From: Megalobrama amblycephala
Taxonomy: Eukaryota; Chordata; Actinopteri; Cypriniformes; Xenocyprididae
Direction of reading: 5' to 3'
Assembly (NCBI RefSeq): GCF_018812025.1
Contig: NC_063058.1
Span: 23,157,797-23,221,796, forward strand
Length of the DNA: 64,000 nucleotides
Shown piece by piece: positions 48,263-59,503 of this stretch (its first letter is position 1; each line of letters begins with the position of its first letter). The translations under genes were made by a program, and so were the position numbers. Under the pieces are notes generated by a model. The model searched no databases and was not told the DNA's origin. It saw only the letters and a program-made list of their open reading frames with translations.

Positions 48263-49347
48263 GGGCCCAAGNATGGGACCCGGGCGTGGCAGGGGGGCTC
48301 GACAGCGCCCCTTGAATGGTGTCCGAAAACTTGGTCCATATATCAAATACGCTTGCATGTATTTGTATGAAACTCTGTAATCATATAGACCTCATCGGGC
48401 CGAACAACTTTCATGCTCTAAGTTATACGCTGGCTCAACAGGAAGTCAGCTATTATGGGTTGTTTGAAAAACGCATGCTCTGGAATTTGATATACTCCTC
48501 CTAGGCGATTAATCCGATCACCACCAAACTCGGTCAGCATGAAGTCAAGACATTGAGGATTAAAAATTGCGAGCAGATTTTTGATATCTCAAACGGTTTG
48601 GTCGTCGCAAGGCAACGAATTTATGGTGAGAAAAGGGAAATAGGAAATGTGCTATAACCTCTGCATACATTGATTGATGTTTATGAAACTTCAGCTGTGT
48701 GCTCATTGAAGGAAGCCGATCACATGTATGTGACTGTTGTGAGTCAAAGTTATAGCGCCATCAACTGGCAGCAGGAAGTGTGTTATTTTCAAAATGCTTT
48801 AAGATCACCCTCTATTTTTTACCAAATTTGCTTCAAACTTCATTAGAATAATGTGAAGGCATAACGAATGAAGACCTGTAAAAAGATTTTTATTATTTTT
48901 CAAACACTGTTGCCATAGCAACAGATTAAACTTCAATATTTGTTTTGGATGTGTTTGAGACACTTAGCATGCATCAAATTGCATGAAACTCGACTGATAT
49001 GTCAGGATTGTCATCCAGTAGACATGGGCAAAGCCTCAAAAACGGGCAGGAAGGAGGGCCTCTATAGCGCCACCTTTTGAAAAAAGTGGGGGGTTAGTTT
49101 AACCTACAGTCACCAAACTCGGTACACACATTGATCTCATTAAGCTGGACAACTTTCTAATTTAAAGTCATTAGCTCTGACCAACAGGAAGTCCGATATT
49201 TTGGTTTGAATGTGAATTTTTTCATCCTCTCTCTCCCTCTCTGTGGTACCCCCCTCCACCTCCCCCTCACCCCTCACTCCCTCCTCACTCCCTCAGTCTG
49301 ACTCTTGTGTGTGTGTGTGTGTGAGGGTGTGTGTGTGTGTGTGTGTG

Positions 49348-49409
<62 letters not shown>

Positions 49410-50757
49410 GTCTCTGTCTGTGTCTCTCTCTGTACTTGTTTTGACTCTACTTGTGAGGACCAAATGTCCTCACTTATTTTGTGGAATACTTTCACAACCC
49501 ACTAGTGAGGACATTTGACTGGTCCTCACTATTTTAAAAGGCTTATAAATCAGCCGAAATATATTTTATTTAAATCTAGTGATGGTTACATTTTTCTGTG
49601 ATGGGTTTAGGAGTAGGGATTGGGTTATGTGATAGAAAATATCATTGACCCGATTTAAAATCAATGGAAGTCTATGCAATGTCCTCACCAAGACAGAAGT
49701 ACAAACCTGTGTGTGTATGTGTGTGTGTTTACACATTTTTTGATGAACTTATAGAAATATTGAACTGCAAATGATAACTTCACACTCATTTGAAATTGAA
49801 CCATGACATTATATCACTATTTGGACAGGACTACTTTTCAAATGTCATTTGAGTTACAACATACAAGACTTAAATCTTTGTTTTGTTTTTACAAAGGAGA
49901 GTGTGTGTTTTCTCGAACATTGGTGTTATAGAAAGTCATGTGCTGTGTTTGCAAACATTATGTACAACGCATGTCTTTAAATGAATTATTTATTGATATA
50001 ATTCAAATTTATTAAAAATCACTATTTAAGTAAATTTCACTTGATTTTATACCACACATTTATATTGTTCTCATCAAGCCGGACAATTTTCTAATTTACA
50101 TTCATTAGCTCCGACCAACAGGAAGTCGGCTATTTTGGTTTGAATGTTAATTTTTTTTAAAAACAGGCTAAGAATTTTATACTACTACTCCTACAGGGTT
50201 TATCCAATTTACACCAAACTTTTTTTAACTTGTTGCTAACACATTGAAGTTGTTTAATTGCAAACGGATTTTGGATATCTCAAACGGTTTGGCCGTGGCG
50301 AGGCAACGAATTTATGGCAAGAAAAGGGAAACAAAGTGTTATAACTTCTGCATACATTAATTGATTTTGATGAAACTTCGGCTTAGTCTTCGTTGTACAA
50401 GGCTGATCACATGGATGTGACTATTGTGATTCAAAGTAATAGCGCCACCAACTGGAAGCAGAAAATGTGTCACTTTCAGCATACATTGAGATCACCCTCT
50501 TATTTTTACCTGATTTGCTTCAAAATTCATCAGAATAATGTTAAAACTTGGCACATGTAATCCTTTGAAAATGGGCAGGGAGGAGGGGCTCTATAGTGGC
50601 ACCTTGTAGTGCAGTAAATGTGGAGTGAATTTGACATAGTCCTTTGATGTTTAACCGTTTTAAGTGCCTATTGCCCGCTGTGCACAGTTGCCCTGAAGCC
50701 ACCGGGGTGGCGGTGCCACCGGGCTTGGGCCCGCCATCGCTGCTCGCAGCTATATTT
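48263..50757. repeat. Fish interspersed repeat, tandem unit 1
   Basis: Runs from AGGGCCCAAG to CTCGCAGCTATATTT. Recognisable phrases: GACCCGGGCGTGGCAGGGGG, CACCAAACTCGGTCAGCATG, GCCATCGCTGCTCGCAGC. A block at about 49221-50060 with (TG)n and GTGAGGACATTTGAC is absent from unit 2. Base 48272 is an N. No protein-coding content; frames here are low complexity. Confidence 0.75.
49308..49406. repeat. (TG)n microsatellite in unit 1
   Basis: Interrupted TG repeats with three GAGG breaks; the matching tract in unit 3 is at 53675-53767. Confidence 0.95.
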
Positions 50758-50760
50758 TAT

Positions 50761-50793
<33 letters not shown>

Positions 50794-52446
50794 CCGTCTT
50801 CCGGGGCTTTTTGGGGGCCTTAACATGCTCAAAAACTCTTGAAAATTGGCACACACATTGGAATCCGCGGCCAATTAGGACGCCGGGCAGAGGCTGGTAC
50901 CCGGGCGTGGCAGGGGGGCTCGACAGCGCCCCCTTGAAAAAAGTCTGAAAATTTGGTCCATATATTAAACACGCTTGCACGTATTAGTATGAAACTCGGT
51001 ACACATATAGACCTCATCGGGCCGAACAACTTTCGTGCTCTAAGTTAAACGTCACGCCAACAGGAAGTCAGCTATTAAGGGTTGTTTGAAAAACGCATGC
51101 TCTGGAATTTGATATACTCCTCCTAGACGATTAATCCGATCGCCACCAAACTCGGTCAGCATGAAGTCAAGACACTGATGATTAAAAATTGCCAGGGGAT
51201 TTTTGATATCTCGAACGGTTTGGCCGTGGCGAGGCAACGAATTTATGGCGAGAAAAAGGAAACAGGAAATGTGTTATAACGTCTGCATACATATATTGAT
51301 CTTTATGAAACTTCACGAGTGTGTTCGTTATAGGAGTCTGATCACATGGATGTGACTATTGTGAGTCAAAGTTATAGCGCCACCAACTGGCAGCAGGAAG
51401 TGTATCACTTTTTGAAATGTTTTGAGATCACCCTCTTATTTTTACCTGATTTGCTTCAAACTTCATCAGTGTAATGTCAATACACAGCAGATGTAGACCT
51501 ATGACAGGATTTTTGATATTTGAAATATTGTTGCCATGGCAACAGGTCAAACTGTAATAATATTCTTGAGTGTTTTTGAGGCTCTTAACATGCTTCAAAT
51601 TGCATGAAACTCGACACACACATCAATATTGTCAACCAGTAGACATGGACAAAGCCATAGAAATGGGCGTGGTGGAGGGGCTCAGTAGCGCCACCTTTTG
51701 ACAAAAGTGGGGGGTTTAGTTTTTCCTACAGTCACCAAACTCGGTACACATATTGTTCTCATCAAGCCGGACAATTTTCTAATTTACATTCATTAGCTCC
51801 GACCAACAGGAAGTCAGCTATTTTGGTTTGAATGTTAATTTTTTGAAAAAACAGGCTATGAATTTTATACTACTACTCCTACAGGGTTTATCCAATTTAC
51901 ACCAAGCTTTTTTTAACTTGTTGCTAACACATTGAAGTTGTTTAATTGCAAACGGATTTTGGATATCTCAAACGGTTTGGCCGTGGCGAGGCAACGAATT
52001 TATGGCAAGAAAAGGGAAACAAAGTGTTATAACTTCTGCATACATTAATTGATTTTGATGAAACTTCGGCTTAGTCTTCGTTGTACAAGGCTGATCACAT
52101 GGATGTGACTATTGTGATTCAAAGTCATAGCGCCACCAACTGGAAGCAGAAAATGTGTCACTTTCAGCATACATTGAGATCACCCTCTTATTTTTACCTG
52201 ATTTGCTTCAAAATTCATCAGAATAATGTTAAAACTTGGCACATGTAATCCTTTGAAAATGGGCAGGGAGGAGGGGCTCTATAGCGGCACCTTGTAGTGC
52301 AGTAAATGTGGAGTGAATTTGACATAGTCCTTTGATGTTTAACCGTTTTAAAGTGCCTATTGCCCGCTGTGCACAGTTGCCCTGAAGCCACCGGGGTGGC
52401 GGTGCCACCGGGCTTGGGCCCGCCATCGCTGCTCGCAGCTATATTT
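50758..52446. repeat. Tandem unit 2, shorter
   Basis: Starts after CAGCTATATTT with a T tract and CCGTCTTCCGGGGC, and ends CTCGCAGCTATATTT at 52446. It lacks the (TG)n block. Its second half (from about 51780) is almost identical to 50090-50757 of unit 1. Confidence 0.75.
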
Positions 52447-53713
52447 AGGGCCCAAGCGAAAATTCGCGCAGGGCCCTCTTGTTTTTCTAAGGATTATTAT
52501 TATTTTTTTTTTTTTTTTTTTTTTTTTTTATTTTTTTTTTTTTTTTTCCGTCTTCCGGGGCTTTTTGGGGGCCTTAACATGCTCAAAAACTCTTGAAAAT
52601 TGGCACACACATTGGAATCCGCGGCCAACAGGACGCCGGGCAGAAGGCTGGTACCCGGGCGTGGCAGGGGGGCTCAACAGCGCCCCCTTGAAAAAGTGTC
52701 TGAAAATTTGGTCCATATATTAAACACGCTTGCACGTATTAGTCTGAAACTCGGTACATCATATAGACCTCATCGGGCCGAACAACTTTCGTGCTCTAAG
52801 TTAAACATCACGCCAACAGGAAGTCAGCTATTAAGGGTTGTTTGAAAAACGCATGCTCTGGAATTTGATATACTCCTCCTAGACGATTAATCCGATCGCC
52901 ACCAAACTCGGTCAGCATGAAGTCAAGACACTGATGATTAAAAATTGCCAGGGGATTTTTGATATCTCGAACGGTTTGGTCCGTGGCGAGGCAACGAATT
53001 TATGGCGAGAAAAAGGAAACAGGAAATGTGTTATAACGTCTGCATACATATATTGATCTTTATGAAACTTCACAAGTGTGTTCGTTATAGGAGTCTGATC
53101 ACATGTATGTGACTATTGTGAGTCAAAGTTATAGCGCCACCAACTGGCAGCAGGAAGTGTATCACTTTTTGAAATGTTTTGAGATCACCCTCTTATTTTT
53201 ACCTGATTTGCTTCAAACTTCATCAGTGTAATGTCAGGCATACACAGCAGATGTAGACCTATGACAGGATTTTTGATATTTGAAATATTGTGCCATAGCA
53301 ACAGATTAAACTTCAATATTTGTTTTGGATGTGTTTGAGACACTTAGCATGCACAAATTGCATGAAACTCGACTGATATGTCAGGATTGTCTCCAGTAGA
53401 CATGGGCAAAGCCTCAAAAACGGGCAGGAAGGAGGGCCTCTTAGCGCCACCTTTTGAAAAAAGTGGGGGGTTAGTTTAACCTACAGTCACCAAACTCGGT
53501 ACACACATTGATCTCATTAAGCTGGACAACTTTCTAATTTAAGTCATGCTGACCAACAGGAAGTCGATATTTTGGTTTGAATGTGAATTTTTTCATCCTC
53601 TCTCTCCCTCTCTTGTACCCCCCTCCACCTCCCCCTCACCCCTCACTCCCTCCTCACTCCCTCAGTCTGACTCTTGTGTGTGTGTGTGTGTGAGGTGTGT
53701 GTGTGTGTGTGTG

Positions 53714-53770
<57 letters not shown>

Positions 53771-55079
53771 GTCTCTGTCTGTGTCTCTCTCGACTTGTTT
53801 TGACTCACTTGTGAGGACAAATGTCCTCACTTATTTTGTGGAATACTTTCACAACCCACTGTGAGGACATTTGACTGGTCCTCCTATTTTAAAAGCTTAT
53901 AAATAGCCGAAATATATTTTATTTAAACTAGTGATGGTTACATTTTTCTGTGATGGGTTTAGGAGTAGGGATTGGGTTATGTGATAGAAAAAAGACCCGA
54001 TTTAAAATCATGGAAGTCTATGCAATGTCCTCACCAAGACAGGTACAAACCTGTGTGTGTATGTGTGTGGTTTACACATTTTTTGGAACTTATAGAAATA
54101 TTGAACTGCAAATGATAACTTCACACTCATTTGAAATTGAACCAGACATTATATCACTATTTGGCAGGACACTTTTCAAATGTTTTGTTACAACATACAA
54201 GACTTAAATCTTTGTTTTGTTTTTACAAAGGGGGGGTTTTCTCGAACATTGTTTTAGAAAGTCATGTGCTGTGTTTGCAAACATTAGTACAACGCATGTC
54301 TTTAAATGAATTATTTATTGATATAATTCAAATTTATTAAAAAACTATTTAAGTAAATTTCACTTGATTTTATACCACACATTTATATTGTTCTCATCAA
54401 GCCGGACAATTTTCTAATTTACATTCATTAGCTCCGACCAACAGGAAGTCAGCTATTTTGGTTTGAATGTTAATTTTTTGAAAAAACAGGCTATGAATTT
54501 TATACTACTACTCCTACAGGGTTTATCCAATTTACACCAAGCTTTTTTTAACTTGTTGCTAACACATTGAAGTTGTTTAATTGCAAACGGATTTTGGATA
54601 TCTCAAACGGTTTGGCCGTGGCGAGGCAACGAATTTATGGCAAGAAAAGGGAAACAAAGTGTTATAACTTCTGCATACATTAATTGATTTTGATGAAACT
54701 TCGGCTTAGTCTTCGTTGTACAAGGCTGATCACATGGATGTGACTATTGTGATTCAAAGTCATAGCGCCACCAACTGGAAGCAGAAAATGTGTCACTTTC
54801 AGCATACATTGAGATCACCCTCTTATTTTTACCTGATTTGCTTCAAAATTCATCAGAATAATGTTAAAACTTGGCACATGTAATCCTTTGAAAATGGGCA
54901 GGGAGGAGGGGCTCTATAGTGGCACCTTGTAGTGCAGTAAATGTGGAGTGAATTTGACATAGTCCTTTGATGTTTAACCGTTTTAAGTGCCTATTGCCCG
55001 CTGTGCACAGTTGCCCTGAAGCCACCGGGGTGGCGGTGCCACCGGGCTTGGGCCCGCCATCGCTACTCGCAGCTATATT
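52447..55079. repeat. Tandem unit 3, mosaic
   Basis: Begins AGGGCCCAAGCGAAAATTCG. Up to about 53280 it follows unit 2, from about 53285 to 54390 it follows unit 1 with many 1-4 bp deletions, and from about 54400 it follows unit 2 again. It ends at 55079, where a transposase-like frame starts. Confidence 0.75.
53675..53767. repeat. (TG)n microsatellite in unit 3
   Basis: Same tract as 49308-49406, slightly shorter. Confidence 0.95.
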
Positions 55080-55082
55080 TCT

Positions 55083-55832
55083 ATTATTGCTCTCTCAACT
55101 CTTTCACGGCTGAAGCTTTTAATAGAGCAACATTTACAACATTTCAAACAACTGTTTCCAGATGCAAATATTATACCTAAACAGCATTACTTGCTGCATC
55201 TTCCTTCTCAGATTAAGGCACTTGGTCCTACAGTGAGGCATATGTGTATGCGCTTTGAGTCAAAGCATTGCTTTTTTAAGCAGTGGGCTTTGAAAAGTAG
55301 TTTTAAAAATATATGTAAGTCTCTTGTGAAGCACAACCAACTTTATGAATGTAGTCAGAATGTGCATGAGAAACATCCAATTTGTTCAAGTGAAGTTGAC
55401 ATGGGCCCAGCCTCTGAGGTGAAAAATGTTCACTATGTAGAAGGAAAGATTAAGGACTTCTTAGGAATAGAGCACGTTGAACATATAGTTTTGGCACAGT
55501 GGATTATGCAACATGGAAATAATCATACATGTGGAAAATCTTTGGTCATTTCTAGTGTCATTAATGATACTCCAGAGTTTGCACTTGTGAAGAACATTTA
55601 TATTTTAAATGCTTCAGTGTATTGTTTTGAATGCCAACCTCTCTCTACAGTTGGGTGGAATGATCATTATTTAGCTTATAAGGTAGAAGTTCCTGACCTA
55701 GCTCAAGCCAATGTTTTCATGGATGCTGAAAAGCTTGTTGATTATACACCATACTACTGTGTAAATTTCAATAATAGCAAGTACATTCCACTGAAGTATG
55801 ATCTCACAGACATAATCAAACATCATTCTTGA
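55083..55832 (+). pseudogene. C-terminal part of a large DNA-transposon protein (CACTA-like?)
   Basis: The frame is open from the repeat junction to the stop at 55830-55832, about 250 codons. It has no natural start, so it is a 5'-truncated piece. The pattern PKQHYLLHLPSQIKALGP, MCMRFESKHCFFKQW, NICKSLVKHNQ recurs in cyprinid genomes in a large transposon-linked protein family, possibly EnSpm/CACTA (TNP2-like). Towards the end come GWNDHYLAYKV and LVDYTPYYCV. The frame is intact for all 250 codons, so the copy is not very old or was truncated recently. Function inside the transposon is unknown to me. Confidence 0.55.
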
Positions 55833-56386
55833 GTTTGTATTTGTGCGCAATTAATTTTTTTTAAGCACTGACAAACACTGTAATTAATGACAGCATTTAT
55901 TTGTACTTATTACTTTTGGAATAACAGAGAACAGAGACAGAGAAGGAAACATAATGCCAGCTTTTGCCTGTCTTTTTTACATATCACATGGACATGGTTT
56001 GATGGAAAAATGGCCACAATGTTCTGTGCATTGTGAGTTGTTGTGAGTTGGGCATGTTGACCTGCAGTTTTCAAAAAAGCAGATTTGTTGTCTCAATTCA
56101 AGTTAAATCTATTTCTTGAAACAAGACGATGCATCTTTTACAAATAACACAGCAGCTTAAAAACCTTATGACATGTCAAAAAAGCTTATTTCATCTGAGA
56201 TGTAACTCAAAACAAGATGTTTTCAAGACAGTTTCACTTAACAAGATATTCAAGATGCACTGTCTAAAAACAAGCTCCTTTATCTCACTTAAATATTGCT
56301 CTTTAGGTGATTTTTTTCTTATATTAAGTGTGATGAGATATTTTGACTAGAAATTAGAAAAATATACTTGGCAATATTTTGAGTTT
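55833..56386. other. Non-coding, repeat end
   Basis: No gene. GAGTTTTTGCAGTG at about 56380-56395 is the familiar end of a fish MITE (CACTGCAAAAACTC); its partner was not located. Confidence 0.4.
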
Positions 56387-56881
56387 TTGCAGTGCAAACA
56401 CCTGGGCTTTCTTACACCAACACAGAGACTAGTTGCTAATGTGAAACTGGTTGAACTGGGAGAGGCGGTGGGGACCGATAGGGCGGCTATCCAACAGGCT
56501 GGGGGAGTCGAGGCTGCGTTGTCTGACATGGACGAGGGGAGCGCAAACACTGTAGTCGCGAACTCCCAGTCATCTGCTATGGCACAACTCCTTGGGGATC
56601 ACTATACCACTCAATGCGAGGCTGGCATCGAAGCAGAACTTAAGAACTTTCTGAGGGAGACTCCCCCAACCCTGAATTGCACACCTACAGACTGGTGGAA
56701 AGTGAACGGAATAAGGTTCCCCGGGCTGGCCAAGTTAGCGCGGAGGTACCTGTGCATCCCGGCAACGTCAGTCCCCTCAGACCGGGTGTTTTCAGCGGCT
56801 GGACTGACGGTCACCATGTTGCGGTCGCGTCTGACCCCAGATCATGTCAACATGCTTATATTTCTCAACAAAAATCAGTAG
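56387..56881 (+). pseudogene. hAT transposase C-terminus (dimerisation domain)
   Basis: About 164 open codons end with the conserved hAT C-terminal block: DWWKVNGIRFPGLAKLARRY, CIPATSVPSDRVFSAAG, LTPDHVNMLIFLNKN, then a stop. This region mediates dimerisation and carries the final part of the catalytic fold in hAT/ZBED transposases. The N-terminal BED finger and catalytic DDE residues upstream are absent, so this is a fragment. The apparent first residue is not a natural start. Confidence 0.85.
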
Positions 56882-57314
56882 ACTGGTGCAGAAGTTGTAT
56901 GCGAGGTACTAAAGTTAGTTATTTTTCACAAGGCTTTAAGTAGCCTAATTTGTTAAGTTAGCTAATTGTTAGGAAGTCTAATATCTGGCCCTTTCTTCTG
57001 GCTTGGTTAGTTTTGAGTTACATTTTGACAAAACCTGTCAGATCTAAGTATTATTATGTTTTTTGTTTAGGTTATTGTTTAACATGATTATTTTGGAACA
57101 AATGAGGTCTCTGTTTAGGAAGGCCGGCTTGCAGCTGTAGGTTCCGCTGCTTTAGAGCACCGCATGTGCAAGCGCATATATGTTCGGTTTGCCTAATTGA
57201 ACGTAGTTTAACTGTCTGCCACAAGTTGATCTTGTAATAAAGGTCTCATCGAGGAAAATCATGCTGTATTTTTGTATTCATTGCATGTTTGAATTATGAA
57301 AGTTAAATAATTAA

Positions 57315-58123
57315 AGCTGCAGTCCGCAAGTTTTTTGGGTTAAAAATGATCCAAAATCAATTTTTGAGCAAGTACATAACCAGCCAGTGTTCAAAACTAT
57401 CTAATTATCTTGTCTCGATTCACAACAGTAAGCTTGTAATAATGTTTTATAATAAGAGCGACATGGTGGATTTCCACGGGAAATTTGAGCATGCAGCAGT
57501 TCCTCTGTGCGTCATTACGTCACGTCCGTAAACAGAAAGGAGTCCCGTCGAGAGGCTCAGTTAAATCATGTGAGGAAGCTGCCGGTAGCAGCACATTTAT
57601 AACCTTTTCTCACAGCAGCTGAAATAATTAAACTTATCATTATGATGGCAGATTGTAATTCAGAAAGGTCCAAATGACAATCATCAGGGACAACTGGAGA
57701 TTCACCCGTAGCCAAAAGCAAAAGACTTTGGACTGTGGAGTGGATACAGAAATTGAAATATACAGGTAACCCTAATGCACACTAATACACATAGTCACGC
57801 AATGCTGATGTTGTTAACATTAACAATTAATGCTTTTTTCCTCAGTTGGTCAGAACAAAAGTGGCAGAAATGTTACTTATTTGTTCAGATGATATTTTCC
57901 AGTGAAAATTCTTATATTGGTCATACTTTCAAGACGTAGAATCTGTGATTCTGAAGTTCAGTATCCACACCGGTGCGGTGACTGACAGCAAGCATTAGAT
58001 TCATCCGCTCTGACGAGCTGTGCCGAAGCGCAACGCACGTACAGATAACTGTTCCGCCTATGACTGCAAATGCAGGTTTCAAACAGAGATGGTGACAAAG
58101 AGGAAAAATCGCGGACTGCAGCT
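57315..58123. mobile_element. TTAA-target MITE (809 bp) nested in the hAT
   Basis: AGCTGCAGTCCGC at 57315 mirrors GCGGACTGCAGCT ending at 58123, with TTAA on both sides (57311-57314 and 58124-58127). No transposase. It is younger than the hAT. Confidence 0.85.
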
Positions 58124-58489
58124 TTAATTTTATTATAAAATATTAATGATTAGTCGATAGTCGATCGTTAATTCTCCCGACGATCGACTAAGAAAATTTA
58201 ATTGAATGCCCATCCCTAGTTGAAAACATACTTAACCTGAAAGAATAAAGGGACTTCTTCTGTATGCACAACGCCAGTAACAAACACATCTTAGGTGGTG
58301 TATTTTACATTATTTACACAAACCTCTTTCACACATTTAAGTGTTTTACCTGCAAAATCTATGGCTTGACATTTTTTTATGGCTTTTAAGTGTATTTTGA
58401 AGCTCTTTGGGTAAAGATGTAAATGGAGTGCTCACACTTGTTCCAGTAAGTTTTTCATAATCACCCAACATGCTTCCTGATGAAAACTC

Positions 58490-58858
58490 CTAACACTGTT
58501 TGAATTGGTGTCCTTTACTTAAAGAAGAAACAATGTTAATGAAGTTTTTACAGGTGCTAGAAACATTCTTAAAATATTGATGTTTGCTTTCAAAAGGCAT
58601 GCACCAAAGAGGACGCAGTGGACCATAAGATGAAATAAGTCTTGCATAATGTATTAGATAATGACACTTAGGTGTGATGACATCAAATTCATCTTTTAAC
58701 TCTTGCAAGAACTCGTTTACTTTCAGTTCAAGATTCAGAAGACCTTCTCTTTTTACTGTAGGTGCCATAAGGATATCTGCAATTTCTCGACACAGAAGAT
58801 AGACATTTAAATTCAAAATTTGGAATTGGGTGGAATGCGGTGTACAATCAAAAAAGGT
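58490..58858 (-). pseudogene. Fragment of the same CACTA-like protein family, reverse strand
   Basis: The minus-strand frame includes LNLNVYLLCREIADILMAP, TPKCHYLIHYARLISSYGPL and WCMPFESKHQYFKN. It aligns by eye with the start of the frame at 55083 (KQHYLLHLPSQ, MRFESKHCFFKQ) and extends further N-terminally. It ends with a stop at 58490. The two fragments are in opposite orientation and differ in sequence, so they are separate insertions rather than one split gene. Confidence 0.55.
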
Positions 58859-59109
58859 AAAAGCCTAAATAAGCACCATTTTTGTGAGGCTGATCCTGAG
58901 ATGTTCGAATTCTGTAAAATTTTCTCAGACAGCTCAGATGCTTTGTTTTTTCTGTCATTTTGATCTATGGCAAACTGACTCAATTCAACATTTATTTCCT
59001 TTATAGTAATGTACTTTACTCTGTGTGCCTTACATAAAACTAATTTGACAAGTAAAGGTGCCGGATTTCACCAATAATACCTTAATTTATTTTCTGAGGA
59101 CAAATGAAG

Positions 59110-59187
59110 GACTTACGGGTTTGGGACGACATGAGAGTAAGTATTTAATGACAGAAATGTCATTTTTGGGTGAACTAACCCTTTAAA
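59110..59187. repeat. Solo end of the AGTTCACCC repeat family
   Basis: GGGTTTGGGACGACATGAGA through TTTTTGGGTGAACTAACCC and TTTAA matches one arm of the element at 30079-30477. Confidence 0.6.
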
Positions 59188-59503
59188 GACACCTAATATA
59201 AAGTGGGACCTAAAACACAAATAGAATTTAGTAGAATGGTACAAACATGAAAGATTGATGAAAGTCATTTTATGGGACAGAGTACATAGAAATAGATCTT
59301 TAAAGTAACAATGGCACATGTTCACTTTTTATGGTATAACAGCACACAATACCAAACCATCTTAATCACAAATCAATGCCTACTTTACATTCTCTGCTTT
59401 TTCACCGTTAGCACTTGTGAGAGTTTAATCTCTGTAAATGATCAAACATTCAGAGTGGGATAGTCTGGTAAAAGCTGTTTCTCGTGTTTGTAGGATGACA
59501 GAA

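Larger units (their letters stand above)
56387..58218 (+). mobile_element. hAT transposon, 3' part
   Basis: Contains the hAT transposase C-terminus (to 56881). A 3' non-coding region ends with the hairpin-rich AGTCGATCGTTAATTCTCCC, CGATCGACTAAG and TGCCCATCCCTA (ending 58218), a typical hAT terminus. A TTAA-target MITE is nested at 57315-58123. The 5' half and left terminus are missing. Confidence 0.7.

Noticed and set aside
49274..49505. Frames rich in Thr-His or Cys-Val
   Set aside because: Translation of a (TG)n microsatellite.
52360..52596. Frame with a poly-Phe stretch
   Set aside because: Reads through a T tract at the junction of repeat units; similar poly-Lys frames on the other strand have the same origin.
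55083..58858. A single gene split into two parts at 55.1 and 58.5 kb
   Set aside because: The fragments lie on opposite strands and overlap in the same domain region with different sequences, so they are separate insertions.
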